From Opitutia bacterium (GTDB lineage: Bacteria > Verrucomicrobiota > Verrucomicrobiae > Opitutales > Opitutaceae), in contig CANEVO010000035.1 in NCBI GenBank assembly GCA_947442255.1, positions 1 through 35,818 of the forward strand: a DNA stretch of 35,818 nt, read 5' to 3'. Position numbers and translations under genes: made by a program. A model generated the notes under the pieces. It was not told where the DNA came from. It did no database searches and was given only the letters and a program-made list of their open reading frames with translations. Below, piece after piece: positions 8,218 through 16,867 of this stretch. How positions within the stretch are numbered: position 1 is the first letter of the stretch; each line of letters starts with the position of its first letter.

Positions 8218-9450
8218 TCACGGTCGCAACGCCCCTACGATCTCCTGCACGCAAACCGCGGCGAACACGACGAGGCAGATGAGGAGCGCAGCGTTGCCCA
8301 GTCGTCCGCTCGCGAGGTTGCGCATCCAGTCGCGGCGATTGTTGAGGTAGAGGAGAGTCGCAGCGAGGAAGGGCATGAAGAACGCGCCCGCGATGGAGAA
8401 CGTGACCACCAGGACCACGGGTTGCTTGAACCAGAGCATGATCACCGGCGGGCCGGCCAGATAGGCTAGGGCGAGCAGATAGGTGCGACGCTCGCCGGCG
8501 CCGGCCGCCTCGGGCCGCGTGCGCCGCCAGGCTCCGATCAGTTCGACATAGATCTGCGGCACGCCCTGCCAGACGCCCAGCATGGCGGTGAAGACGGTGG
8601 CCCAAAAGCCCATCAAGAAAATCCAGCGCAACGCCGACCCGCCCACGAGTTCCAGCCGCGCCGCAAGTTCGAGGGCGATGCGGGCGCCCGCCGCGCCCTG
8701 CGCGTGAACCCCGACGGCGATCAGCACGAGGGCCACGCCGAACAGGCCGGTGAACGCATAAGCCAGCCCTAGATCGCTCCGCACCGTGCGGAGCTTTTCC
8801 GCCTCCCGCCATCCGGTCGCCCGAATCCAGAAGCCATAGCAAAGCATCGTAACGCTGCCGCCGATCCCGCCAAAAACCGCCATGACCGCCGCGCCGCCTC
8901 CCGGCTGCGGCACCCGTGGAACCAGCAATCCGTTGATGATGGATTCCAGCGGTGGCGCCGCGAGAATCGCACACATCAGGACGGATACGGCCATGACCGC
9001 CACCAGCGCCTTCGTCACGCGTTGAAACTGCTCGTAGCGGTTCAACGCCACCAACGCAGCCGCTACCGCCGCGTGGATCGCGCCCCAGACCGGCACGGAG
9101 AGTACCGGAAACACACTCGCACCCGCGAGACCGCACGCGCTGCTCAGCGAGGCCCCGACGAGAAATGTCCACAGCAGCAGGTAACCGGCAAAATAGACCG
9201 TCACCCACCGCGGCAAGCGCGTGACCCAGGCCCGCACGAGCGTCTCGCCCGTGGCCAGTTGCCAGCGCGCGATCGCCTCGGTGAGCACAAATTTCAGCGC
9301 CGCCGTAAACACCACGGCCCAGAGCAAGGCCGTGCCAAACTTCATGCCCGCGAATGAAGCCACCACGATGTCCCCGGCGCCAATGCCCGCGGCCGCGAGT
9401 ACGAACCCGGGCCCGAGGGTACGGAGGTGGGCACGCAACGCGGCAAACAT
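8218..9450 (-). CDS. Nramp-family transporter with divergent metal-site motifs
   Basis: The 410-residue protein has about 11 hydrophobic segments and the Nramp-type opening LGPGFVLAAAGIGAGD. The start at 9450 is used because upstream sequence in the same frame is an unlike, Arg/Pro-rich extension. In canonical MntH/Nramp the first helix carries DPGN and helix 6 MPH. Here the aligned residues are G24-A25-G26-D27 and M202-L-C-Y, so the usual Mn/Fe site is not conserved. Nramp-related proteins without these motifs exist and their substrates are mostly unknown. The gene sits 97 bases downstream of the BKACE gene on the same strand, so it could import a cation or a small metabolite for that cluster. 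Confidence 0.75.
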   Translation of the reverse strand: MFAALRAHLRTLGPGFVLAAAGIGAGDIVVASFAGMKFGTALLWAVVFTAALKFVLTEAIARWQLATGETLVRAWVTRLPRWVTVYFAGYLLLWTFLVGASLSSACGLAGASVFPVLSVPVWGAIHAAVAAALVALNRYEQFQRVTKALVAVMAVSVLMCAILAAPPLESIINGLLVPRVPQPGGGAAVMAVFGGIGGSVTMLCYGFWIRATGWREAEKLRTVRSDLGLAYAFTGLFGVALVLIAVGVHAQGAAGARIALELAARLELVGGSALRWIFLMGFWATVFTAMLGVWQGVPQIYVELIGAWRRTRPEAAGAGERRTYLLALAYLAGPPVIMLWFKQPVVLVVTFSIAGAFFMPFLAATLLYLNNRRDWMRNLASGRLGNAALLICLVVFAAVCVQEIVGALRP

Positions 9451-9547
9451 AAGAGAGCGAGCTAACGGGCGAAGCTCCCGCGTGCGAACGAAAATTTGCC
9501 CCGCAACGGAGAACTTGGAGAACTTCGAGGAGGGGGACGCCCGCGGG

Positions 9548-10393
9548 CTAAAAAATTGCCCACGTCGCCCGGAGCCGGGCCGCGTCGGCCAATGACGCAC
9601 CCGAGCCCTGCACCACCCGGGCCACCGCCTGGACCTGGGTTGCATTGTCGGGCGCCAGGCGGCCGTCAGGTTGATGAAGATTGTTCTCGAACCCGACGCG
9701 GACATGTCCGCCGAGCAGGGCCGCGGCCGTGACACACGCCCCTTCATGGCGGCCGAACGCGCAGACCATCCAGTGGTCGAACCGGGGCATTCCCGATCCG
9801 AGGAAGGGCAGCAGATCCGCCGGCATGGAGGCGTGTTCCCCGGCGTAGCTGCCGAGCACAAAAAGCACCGGGATGGAATCCCACGGGATCAAACCCCGTT
9901 GCCGCAGGCCCGCGAATCGAAGCACCTCTTCCGGTGAATAAAGAATCACCTGGGGAACGACGCGTTCCTGTCGCAGCCACTGCAGGAACGCGGCGAAATC
10001 CTTTTCGTGCGCCGTGTCCGGCACGAGTTCCCGCAATGCCAGCGACACCGCCTCGGGCCGCACCGCCTGCACGACGGCCATTTGGGCCTCCGGGGCATAG
10101 AGACCGACGGACTCGCTCGTGATCTGGACAACCAACCGGTCGCCCACCACTCCACGAATCGCATGAATGACGTCCCGGTAGATGTCCGCATCGAGGAGAT
10201 GCCGTTCCTGCGCATCGCGAATGTGCACATGAATCATCGCGGCACCGGCTTCGCAGCACTCGGCGGCGTTGCGAACCAGTTCCGGCAGGGTGACCGGCAG
10301 TCCGGGGTGATTCAGCCTGGTCCGTCGGCCGCCGTTGGGGGCGACGGCAATGACCACGGGCGGCAATCCACCGACGAGAGGCACCGAGTTCAT
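9548..10393 (-). CDS. Beta-keto acid cleavage enzyme (BKACE, DUF849)
   Basis: The 281-residue length and motifs match the BKACE family, which condenses a beta-keto acid with acetyl-CoA to give acetoacetate and a new acyl-CoA. Visible are the N-terminal APNGGRRTRLNHPGLPVT block, the zinc-binding HVHIRD (H55, H57), ITSES at 91-95, and the C-terminal VRVGFENN with R232 and E236 (third metal ligand position). The family usually reads GLEDN here; this protein has N237 where the acidic residue is expected. It is 40 bases downstream of an SDR resembling 3-hydroxybutyrate dehydrogenase, a logical partner that would make a beta-keto acid. The physiological substrate is not known. Confidence 0.88.
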   Translation of the reverse strand: MNSVPLVGGLPPVVIAVAPNGGRRTRLNHPGLPVTLPELVRNAAECCEAGAAMIHVHIRDAQERHLLDADIYRDVIHAIRGVVGDRLVVQITSESVGLYAPEAQMAVVQAVRPEAVSLALRELVPDTAHEKDFAAFLQWLRQERVVPQVILYSPEEVLRFAGLRQRGLIPWDSIPVLFVLGSYAGEHASMPADLLPFLGSGMPRFDHWMVCAFGRHEGACVTAAALLGGHVRVGFENNLHQPDGRLAPDNATQVQAVARVVQGSGASLADAARLRATWAIF

Positions 10394-10433
10394 GCGAACA
10401 TCCTGCGAATGGCCGTTGGCATCGACCGTCCGC

Positions 10434-11213
10434 TCAGTGTCCCGCGGTTGTCCCCATGTCCATCATGATGGGAGATCCGGTGGTAGCCACCGCTTCCTCG
10501 CGGCAGAGGAATGCCGCCATGCTGGCGACCTCGGTCGGCTCGATCATCCGCTTCACCGCGGTGCCCGACAGCATCACCTTGTCAATGACCTCCGCCTCGC
10601 TGATCCCGCGGGTCCGGGCCTGGGCGGCGATCTGATTCTGCATGAGCGGCGTGCGCACGTAGGCCGGGCAGATGGCGTGGGCGGTGATGTTGAAGGGGCC
10701 GCCCTCCAACGCCGTTGTGCGCGTCAGGCCCAATAGGCCATGTTTGACGGAGACGTAGCCCGCCTTGAAGGCGACGCCGCGCACCGACAGCACCGAGCCA
10801 AGATTAATAATCCGCCCCCAACGCTGGGCCTTCATGGCCGGCCAGGCATAGCGCGTGAGCAGAAACGGCGCGGTCAGCATCAATGCGTGCATCCGGTCCC
10901 ACTTGTCCTCGTCGAATTCATCCAGCGGAGCGATGTACTGAAACCCCGCGCAGTTAACGAGGACGTGCACCGTGCCGAATTGGGCGCCGGCCTTTTCAAT
11001 GAGCGCCTTGCAGTCAGCCCGGCGGCTCAGGTCGCCCTCCACAAACAGCCCGCCCAACCGGGCAGCGGCGGCGTTGCCCGCGTCGGCCTGCACGTCGCCG
11101 ATGACGACCCGCGCCCCGAGGGCCGCAAATTTCTCGGCAATCGCCAGGCCGATGCCACTCGCGCCGCCGGTGACGACCGCCACGCGGTCCTTCAGAAAGG
11201 GGTCGGATGTCAT
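10434..11213 (-). CDS. Short-chain dehydrogenase (3-hydroxybutyrate dehydrogenase-like)
   Basis: The 259-residue SDR has the NAD(P)-binding TGGASGIG at 15-22, NCAG at 87-90, and catalytic S140, Y153 and K157 (YVSVK). An acidic residue at D40 after the second strand suggests NAD preference. The C-terminal part (AHAICPAYVRTPLMQNQI, then MIEPTEVASMAAFLC) is characteristic of D-3-hydroxybutyrate dehydrogenases, including the Gln after LM-Q-N. It is the first gene of the leftward arm and probably co-transcribed with the BKACE gene, so it likely oxidises a beta-hydroxy acid to the beta-keto acid that BKACE cleaves. A substrate other than 3-hydroxybutyrate is quite possible. Confidence 0.85.
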   Translation of the reverse strand: MTSDPFLKDRVAVVTGGASGIGLAIAEKFAALGARVVIGDVQADAGNAAAARLGGLFVEGDLSRRADCKALIEKAGAQFGTVHVLVNCAGFQYIAPLDEFDEDKWDRMHALMLTAPFLLTRYAWPAMKAQRWGRIINLGSVLSVRGVAFKAGYVSVKHGLLGLTRTTALEGGPFNITAHAICPAYVRTPLMQNQIAAQARTRGISEAEVIDKVMLSGTAVKRMIEPTEVASMAAFLCREEAVATTGSPIMMDMGTTAGH

Positions 11214-11384
11214 GAAAGAGGGAAAGCTCCCCCCATTAAGAAAGGCCTGCGACAGAGTTCAATCCCGGCGACACCCGATCTTCCGCCCGATGAGAACCGT
11301 CGCAAAAAATCTCTTCGCCCCCGGCAGTGAGAGTCCCAACGCTCGACCGGTGCCTCTTTTTACCCCAGCCGGATGCCCTCCGCG

Positions 11385-11396
11385 TCGTCGCGACGA
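11385..11396. promoter_or_regulatory. 12-bp perfect palindrome in the divergent promoter region
   Basis: TCGTCGCGACGA lies in the 247-base spacer between the two divergent SDR genes. Its location would suit an operator shared by both arms, but CG-rich palindromes are frequent in high-GC DNA and no regulator gene is present in the window. Confidence 0.25.
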
Positions 11397-11460
11397 AAAC
11401 GACGCATCTCCGCACCAACCGTAAAACCGGAAAACGCAGCCGATCTCTCGTCCTCAAACC

Positions 11461-12213
11461 ATGAACCAGATCAATCTCACTCATCGTAATGCCATCGTCA
11501 CCGGCGGCGCGCGCGGCATCGGCCATGCCATCGCCACCCGCCTGCTGCAGTCGGGCGCCCGCGTTTCCCTCTGGGACGTCGACGCGGCCGCACTGGCCGA
11601 GGCCGCGAACGGATTAAAGTCGCTCGGTCAGGTGCACACCACGGTGGTTGACGTCACCAGCGCCGCGTCCGCCGCCGCGGCGGCGACCGCGACCGCCCAG
11701 GCGTTCGGCAAGCTCGACATCCTAGTCAATAACGCCGGCGTCGCCGGCCACAACGCGCGCGCTTGGGAAACCGATCCCGCCGAGTGGCGGCGCGTGCTGG
11801 ACATCAATCTCACCGGACCTTTCCACTGCTGCCACGCCGTGATCCCGCATCTGCTGCGCAACCACTACGGCCGCATCGTCAACATCGCCTCCATCGCCGG
11901 CAAGGAGGGCAATCCGAACGCCGCGCACTACAGCGCCTCGAAAGCCGGCGTCATCGCGCTCACCAAGTCGCTCGGCAAGGAACTCGCCACCAGCAATGTC
12001 ATCGTCAACTGCGTGACCCCCGCGGTGATCGCCACGGATATTTTAAAACAGATGTCGCAAGCCCATATCGACTACATGCTGTCCAAGATTCCCATGGGGC
12101 GTTTCGGCAAGACGGAAGAGGCGGCCGCACTCGTGGCGTGGCTCTGCTCCGAGGAATGCTCCTTCACCACCGGGGGCGTCTTCGACCTCTCCGGCGGGCG
12201 CGCCACCTACTGA
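11461..12213 (+). CDS. Short-chain dehydrogenase (FabG / 2-keto-3-deoxy-sugar acid dehydrogenase-like)
   Basis: The 250-residue SDR carries TGGARGIG at 14-21, NNAG at 90-93, and catalytic S144, Y157 and K161 (YSASK). The acidic D39 after the second strand suggests NAD. The segment SIAGKEGNPNAAHYSASK resembles SDRs annotated as 2-keto-3-deoxy-L-fuconate or related sugar-acid dehydrogenases, but general FabG-like enzymes share it. It is the first gene of the rightward arm and ends 3 bases before the MFS gene start, so they are clearly one operon. Substrate assignment is inference from the neighbouring ACS-type carrier and lactonase-like amidohydrolase. Confidence 0.85.
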   Translation: MNQINLTHRNAIVTGGARGIGHAIATRLLQSGARVSLWDVDAAALAEAANGLKSLGQVHTTVVDVTSAASAAAAATATAQAFGKLDILVNNAGVAGHNARAWETDPAEWRRVLDINLTGPFHCCHAVIPHLLRNHYGRIVNIASIAGKEGNPNAAHYSASKAGVIALTKSLGKELATSNVIVNCVTPAVIATDILKQMSQAHIDYMLSKIPMGRFGKTEEAAALVAWLCSEECSFTTGGVFDLSGGRATY

Positions 12214-12216
12214 TCC

Positions 12217-13461
12217 ATGAGCAGCTTGCCCCAACCCGTCCGCGCCGCCTCTTGGAAATGGTGGATCACCGGCCTGCTCCTGCTGGCCACGATGATCAAC
12301 TACATGGATCGCGTGACTCTCGGCAACGCGTCGGTGCGGGTGACGCACGAACTGGGATTGAGCGATGTGCAGTATGGCAACCTGGAGCTGGCGTTTGGCT
12401 GGGCGTTTGCCGCCGGCTCACTGGTCTTCGGTTTTGTCGCCGACCGGGTGCGCACCTACCTGCTGTATCCGGCGGTGCTGGCCGCGTGGTCGATCATGGG
12501 CATGGCGGCGGGCTGGAGCCACGGTTTTTCGGAGCTGATTGTCTGCCGTACGCTGCTCGGTTTCTTCGAGGCGGCCCACTGGCCGTGTGCGTTGAAAACC
12601 ACCTTTGCGCTCCTCAGCGAGAAGGACCGGACGCTCGGCAACAGCGTGCTGCAAAGCGGCGCGTCGCTCGGGGCGGTCATCACGCCGCAGATCATGAAGC
12701 TGATGATGACGGACGAACCGGGTTCCTGGCGCACCTCGTTCATCGTGGTGGGGGGCGTGGGCTTCGTGTGGGTCGCCCTGTGGTTTGTCAGCCTCCGGCC
12801 GCGCGACCTCGATCAAGCGGCCGCGCCCTCGACCGCCGGGGCAACCGGCGGCCTCGGCGAAATCCTGCGCAGCGGACGCTTTTGGGCCGTCGCGCTCCTC
12901 ATCGTGGGCGCGCAGACCGTGTGGCACATCTACCGGGTCTGGCTGATGAAATTCCTGCAAACCGGCCGCGGCTACGACGAGACGGTCGCGTTGAATTTCA
13001 ACTCGTTTTACTTCATCGCCACGGACGTCGGCTGCATCACGGCCGGCGCGGTTTCACTCTGGTTGATCCGCCGGCGGGCTTCCTCGCCGCACGATGCCCG
13101 CCGCACGGTCTTCGCGGGCGCCTGCGCGCTTACATCGCTCAGCATTTTAATTCCCTGGCTCGACAAAGGCTGGCCGCTGCTCGCGGTCTTGCTGCTGATC
13201 GGAGCAGGAGCCCTCGCCCTGTTCCCGTGCTTCTACAGTTTTGCGCAGGAAATCTCCGCCACGCACGTCGGTCGGGTCACGGGATTGCTGGGACTGTGGG
13301 TCTGGGCCGTCACGTCACCGATGCACAGTTTTTTTGGCATGCTGACCGACCGGACGAAGAGCTACGATCTCGGCCTGGTGCTTGCGGGCCTGGCTCCATG
13401 GCTGGGCGTCATCTCCATGAAGCTCCTGTGGCGAAAGACCGCATCTCCCGCCCGGCCCTGA
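12217..13461 (+). CDS. MFS transporter of the anion:cation symporter (ACS/ExuT-like) family
   Basis: The 414-residue protein has 12 predicted hydrophobic helices in two halves. Family marks include MINYMDRVTLG in helix 1 (the NYxDR motif of ACS members), LELAFGWAFAAGSLVFGFVADR in helix 2 and its loop, and LLGFFEAAHWPCALKT in helix 4, where hexuronate carriers read GxxEAxxxP. Relatives import hexuronates, sugar acids, glycerate or aromatic acids with protons. The start lies 3 bases after the SDR stop and the class V gene follows 24 bases later. It probably imports the carboxylated substrate of this operon. Confidence 0.88.
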   Translation: MSSLPQPVRAASWKWWITGLLLLATMINYMDRVTLGNASVRVTHELGLSDVQYGNLELAFGWAFAAGSLVFGFVADRVRTYLLYPAVLAAWSIMGMAAGWSHGFSELIVCRTLLGFFEAAHWPCALKTTFALLSEKDRTLGNSVLQSGASLGAVITPQIMKLMMTDEPGSWRTSFIVVGGVGFVWVALWFVSLRPRDLDQAAAPSTAGATGGLGEILRSGRFWAVALLIVGAQTVWHIYRVWLMKFLQTGRGYDETVALNFNSFYFIATDVGCITAGAVSLWLIRRRASSPHDARRTVFAGACALTSLSILIPWLDKGWPLLAVLLLIGAGALALFPCFYSFAQEISATHVGRVTGLLGLWVWAVTSPMHSFFGMLTDRTKSYDLGLVLAGLAPWLGVISMKLLWRKTASPARP

Positions 13462-13485
13462 AGCACTCGCCAAACTGAATTTCTC

Positions 13486-14610
13486 ATGCTGACCGATTCC
13501 ACCCGCCGGCAGGACTTTCCTTCGCTGTCCGGCATCACCTACCTCAACACGGCCGCGGAAAGCATCCCGCCCCGCTGCGTCGGCGCGGCCATCGAAACCT
13601 ACTGGCAGGACAAGCTCCGCGGAATGAAGGGACGCGACGGGCATTTTGCCGCGGTGGAGGCGTGCCGCGAGGTCAGCGCCCGCCTGCTCGGCCTGTCGAC
13701 GGCCGAGGTGTCCTTCTGCTCGTGCAGCTCGGAAGCCTACAACCTGCTCGCTTCCGCCCTGCAGCTTGGCGCGACGGATGAAGTTGTGGTCAGCAATCTC
13801 GACTTCCCCGCCGGAGTAACGCCGTGGTTGCGCGCCGCGCAGGCACCCGTGCTGCGCGTCTGGGAGGCTGAAGAAGGCGCACTCGTTCCGGAACGACTTG
13901 AGTCCTTGCTGAACGAGCGCACGCGGCTGGTGCAGGTGTCACTCGTGAGCTTCTACAACGGCCATCGCCTCGCCTGGCAGCCCTTTCGCGACGCCGTCCG
14001 ACGCTTGGCGCCGAAGGCGGTCATCGCCGTGGACATCACCCAGGCGTTGGGGCGCGTGGTGTTCGATTGCACCGGCGCGGACATCCTCATCTCCAGCACG
14101 CACAAGTGGACGCTCGGGATCCACGGCGGCTGCATCATCGGGGTGCCGTCCGCGAGCGCGGAGCGTCTCACCACGCATGCGGGCGGCTGGCTGCACCTGC
14201 AAAACGCCTTCGGGGCCGACCGCTTTGAACGCGCGGTGACCAAGACGGGCGCGGCGAGTTTTTCCGTGGGCATGCCCAACTTTGTCGCCCTCTACGCGCT
14301 CAATGCCTCGCTACGCTATCTGGAAAGCATCGGCGTGGCCGGGATCGCCGCCCATGCCGACCCTCTCGTGGCGGCGGCCGAGACCGGCTTGCGCGAACTG
14401 GGCGTGAAGCCGATGTGCCGCTGGAATCACACCGGCGTCCTCGCGTTTCAACATCCGCGCAGCACGGAGCTGCACGCCGCACTGGAGCGGGAAAATATCC
14501 ATGTCATGCACAACGCCGGACGCATCCGCCTCGCGGTCCATGGCTATAATACCCGGGAGGACATCCACCGGGTACTCGGCGTGCTCGGTTCGCTGTTACA
14601 AAAAGTCTGA
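13486..14610 (+). CDS. Class V aminotransferase-fold PLP enzyme (cysteine desulfurase-like)
   Basis: The 374-residue protein is a fold type I PLP enzyme of class V: N-terminal YLNTAAESIPP, the cofactor-stacking region SSEAYNLLA, aspartate D183 in AVDITQALG, and Schiff-base K207 in SSTHKWTLGIHGG. It lacks the flexible Cys-containing catalytic loop of true NifS/IscS proteins as far as can be seen, so it is more likely a lyase, epimerase or aminotransferase of the broad CsdA/isopenicillin-epimerase-like group. It is third in the operon. Its role would be on an amino-bearing intermediate, which suggests that the operon substrate or a side group contains nitrogen (inference). Confidence 0.8.
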   Translation: MLTDSTRRQDFPSLSGITYLNTAAESIPPRCVGAAIETYWQDKLRGMKGRDGHFAAVEACREVSARLLGLSTAEVSFCSCSSEAYNLLASALQLGATDEVVVSNLDFPAGVTPWLRAAQAPVLRVWEAEEGALVPERLESLLNERTRLVQVSLVSFYNGHRLAWQPFRDAVRRLAPKAVIAVDITQALGRVVFDCTGADILISSTHKWTLGIHGGCIIGVPSASAERLTTHAGGWLHLQNAFGADRFERAVTKTGAASFSVGMPNFVALYALNASLRYLESIGVAGIAAHADPLVAAAETGLRELGVKPMCRWNHTGVLAFQHPRSTELHAALERENIHVMHNAGRIRLAVHGYNTREDIHRVLGVLGSLLQKV

Positions 14611-14659
14611 CCGATAAAGCAATCGTTTCTCCACGCCATCGTCAGCCCCCCGCTTCCCC

Positions 14660-15595
14660 ATGACTCCCCACCCCACCCTGTCCCGCCGCGCCTTTCTCCA
14701 AACCACGGCCCTCGCCGCGCTCGCACCGGCCGGCGCCTTCGCCGCCGCCCCTGCACGCCGCAGATCCATCGACGCCCACGTGCATGTCTGGACGCCGGAC
14801 ACCGTACGCTATCCGCTCGCCGATGGATTCACGAAGGAGAAGGACATGAAACCGCCGAGTTTCACGCCCGCGGAACTCTTCGCGCACTGCCGTCCGGAGG
14901 GCGTGGATCGCGTCGTGCTCGTGCAGATGAGTTTCTACCAGTTCGACAACCGCTACATGCTCGACGTGATCAAGGAGCACCCGGGCACGTTCAGTGGCAT
15001 CGGGATCGTGGATGAAACGCAATCCAACGTGCGCGAAACGATGAGGACACTCGCGGCCCAGGGAGTGCGTGGATTCCGCCTCTACACCTCTCGTGAAAAA
15101 GCCGAGGCGTGGAGCCAGTCAGAGGGCATGAAGAAGATGTGGTCCTACGCCGCCGAGGCCGGACTTTCCATGTGCCTGCTCGCCAACGCCGACGCTCTGC
15201 CGGCCGTGCAGCGCATGTGCGCGGCTTATCCACGAACGCCGGTCGTCATCGACCACTGCGCCCGCATCGGGGTGAGCGGGACGATCCCGCCCGCCGATCT
15301 CGACAACCTCTGCCGCCTGGCCGAATTCAAACACACTCACGTGAAAACGTCGGCGTTTTACGCGCTTGGAGCGAAGAAGGCGCCCCACACGGAACTGGCG
15401 CCCTTGATCCGACGGTTGCGCGACGCCTATGGCGCGTCCCGTCTCATGTGGGCCAGCGACTGCCCGTATCAAGTGCAGGGCGTCCACACCTATGCGGCCT
15501 CCATCGCCCTGATCCGCGACCGGCTCGATTTCCTCACCGCGGAGGAGCGCGACTGGATCCTGCGCAAGACGGCGGAAAAAGTGTTCTTCGCCTGA
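14660..15595 (+). CDS. Tat-exported amidohydrolase (COG3618, lactonase-like TIM barrel)
   Basis: The 311-residue protein begins with a twin-arginine signal (SRRAFLQTTALAALAPAGAFA), so it is exported folded and metal-loaded. The mature part is an amidohydrolase-2 TIM barrel: IDAHVHVW (H40, H42 metal ligands), VDRVVLVQMSFYQFDNRYML, VVIDHCAR, and the terminal LMWASDCPYQ with the metal/catalytic Asp. COG3618 members include L-fuconolactonase, 4-sulfomuconolactone and 2-pyrone-4,6-dicarboxylate hydrolases, hence a lactone or related cyclic ester is the likely substrate. It closes the rightward operon 49 bases after the PLP gene. A Tat signal on this family is common in Bacteroidota and Verrucomicrobiota but the physiological substrate is open. 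Confidence 0.85.
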   Translation: MTPHPTLSRRAFLQTTALAALAPAGAFAAAPARRRSIDAHVHVWTPDTVRYPLADGFTKEKDMKPPSFTPAELFAHCRPEGVDRVVLVQMSFYQFDNRYMLDVIKEHPGTFSGIGIVDETQSNVRETMRTLAAQGVRGFRLYTSREKAEAWSQSEGMKKMWSYAAEAGLSMCLLANADALPAVQRMCAAYPRTPVVIDHCARIGVSGTIPPADLDNLCRLAEFKHTHVKTSAFYALGAKKAPHTELAPLIRRLRDAYGASRLMWASDCPYQVQGVHTYAASIALIRDRLDFLTAEERDWILRKTAEKVFFA

Positions 15596-15603
15596 CCGGC
15601 CGG

Positions 15604-16746
15604 CTACGCGAAACGCAGGATGAAGTTGCGGTAAAACGCGAAAGCGCGCTCGACTTCGCCCAAGTCGACAAATTCAACCGCGGCATGCGCGTGATCGATG
15701 CTGCCGGGGCCGAACACGAGGCTGGGAATGCCCTGGCGGGAGAGCTTGCTCGCGTCGCTGCCAAAGGGCACGCCGCAGAGCGTACCGTCGAGGCCCATCT
15801 CCGTGAGCAGCGCGCTGGCCAGCCGAGCGGGGGCCGCATCCGCCGCCGTTTCCAGCGCCTCGTCGGTGAGCATCGGTGGCTCCATGAACGCATCAAAAGT
15901 CGGGTGCTGCGCCCGCAATCCGTCGAGCAGCCCCTGATAGTGCGCGAGCACGGCGTTCACCGTCTCGCCGGGCAACAGACGCCGGTCGACTTCGATGGAG
16001 CAGGTATCGGGAACGAAATTCACCTGCACCCCGCCCTTGATCACGCCTACGTTCACCGTCGCCGGGCCGAGCAAGGGATGCACCCGCGCCGCGAGCTGCT
16101 GGTGATCCGCCTCGAGCGCGAGGATGACCCGCGCCATGTGCGTGATGGCGTTGACACCAAGATGCGGCTTGCCGCTGTGGGCCGCCCGGCCCCGCACCAC
16201 GATGCGCCACCGCAACACGCCCTTGCTCGCGATGACCGCGCGCAGGCTCGTCGGCTCCGCGATCAAGGCCGCCTGGCCGGTGAGGCCTTCGCAAAGTTTC
16301 ACCACCCCGCGAAACGAAAACTCCTCGTCGACCACGGCCGCCAGCCACACATCGCATGGCGGCTGGAGCCCCGCTTCGGCGACCGACGCGACCGCATGCA
16401 TCATGGCGGCCAGGCCGGCCTTCGTGTCGCAACTGCCCCGACCATAAAGTTTCCCGCCCTCCACCCGCGGCTCGAACGGGGGAATGGTCATGCCCTTGAT
16501 GCTCACGGTGTCCATGTGCGCCTCGAGGATCACCCGGCGGGAACGATCTCGGCCCGGCAGCCGTGCGATCACGTTGGGCCGGCCGGGGAAAACTTCCTGC
16601 TCCCAGACCTCGATCCCGCGCTGTTCGAAAAATGTCCGCACCCACGTGGCGATTTCCCGTTCGCCGGGACCGCCCTCGTAAAACGAATTCACGCTGTTAA
16701 TGCCGACTAGGCTGGCGAGGGTGGAGACAAGCGGTGACGCATTCAT
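15604..16746 (-). CDS. M20 family metallo-deacylase (ArgE/DapE-like)
   Basis: I use the ATG at 16746, giving 380 residues; an in-frame ATG at 16773 would add nine. The di-zinc M20 signature is complete: EAHMDT (H78, with D80), RGSCDTKAG (D107), the VVDEEFSFRG pair (general base E141 and ligand E142), and E164 in IAEPTS. A dimerisation-domain insert follows (about 170-290). Such enzymes remove acyl groups from amino acids (ArgE, DapE, carboxypeptidase G2-like). It converges on the amidohydrolase with only 8 bases between stops and is divergent from the alpha/beta hydrolase. An N-acylated substrate would fit the PLP enzyme next door, but that is inference. Confidence 0.88.
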   Translation of the reverse strand: MNASPLVSTLASLVGINSVNSFYEGGPGEREIATWVRTFFEQRGIEVWEQEVFPGRPNVIARLPGRDRSRRVILEAHMDTVSIKGMTIPPFEPRVEGGKLYGRGSCDTKAGLAAMMHAVASVAEAGLQPPCDVWLAAVVDEEFSFRGVVKLCEGLTGQAALIAEPTSLRAVIASKGVLRWRIVVRGRAAHSGKPHLGVNAITHMARVILALEADHQQLAARVHPLLGPATVNVGVIKGGVQVNFVPDTCSIEVDRRLLPGETVNAVLAHYQGLLDGLRAQHPTFDAFMEPPMLTDEALETAADAAPARLASALLTEMGLDGTLCGVPFGSDASKLSRQGIPSLVFGPGSIDHAHAAVEFVDLGEVERAFAFYRNFILRFA

Positions 16747-16867
16747 GCCCGGAAACGAGAGCAACGGAAACACCGGGCGCCAACCGGAAACGCGACGTCC
16801 CGCGGCCCGACGGTCCGGCCGAAAGATTGAATCGCCTCGGGTTTAGCGCCCGGCAAACGTTCCCCCG

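Noticed and set aside
11763..13478. 571-codon plus-strand frame overlapping the SDR and MFS genes
   Set aside because: Arg/Pro/His-rich shadow across two clear genes in another frame.
16773..16853. 8-bp inverted repeat CCGGGCGC/GCGCCCGG across the M20-hydrolase divergent spacer
   Set aside because: The arms are 65 bases apart and G/C-only; this is expected often by chance at this base composition.
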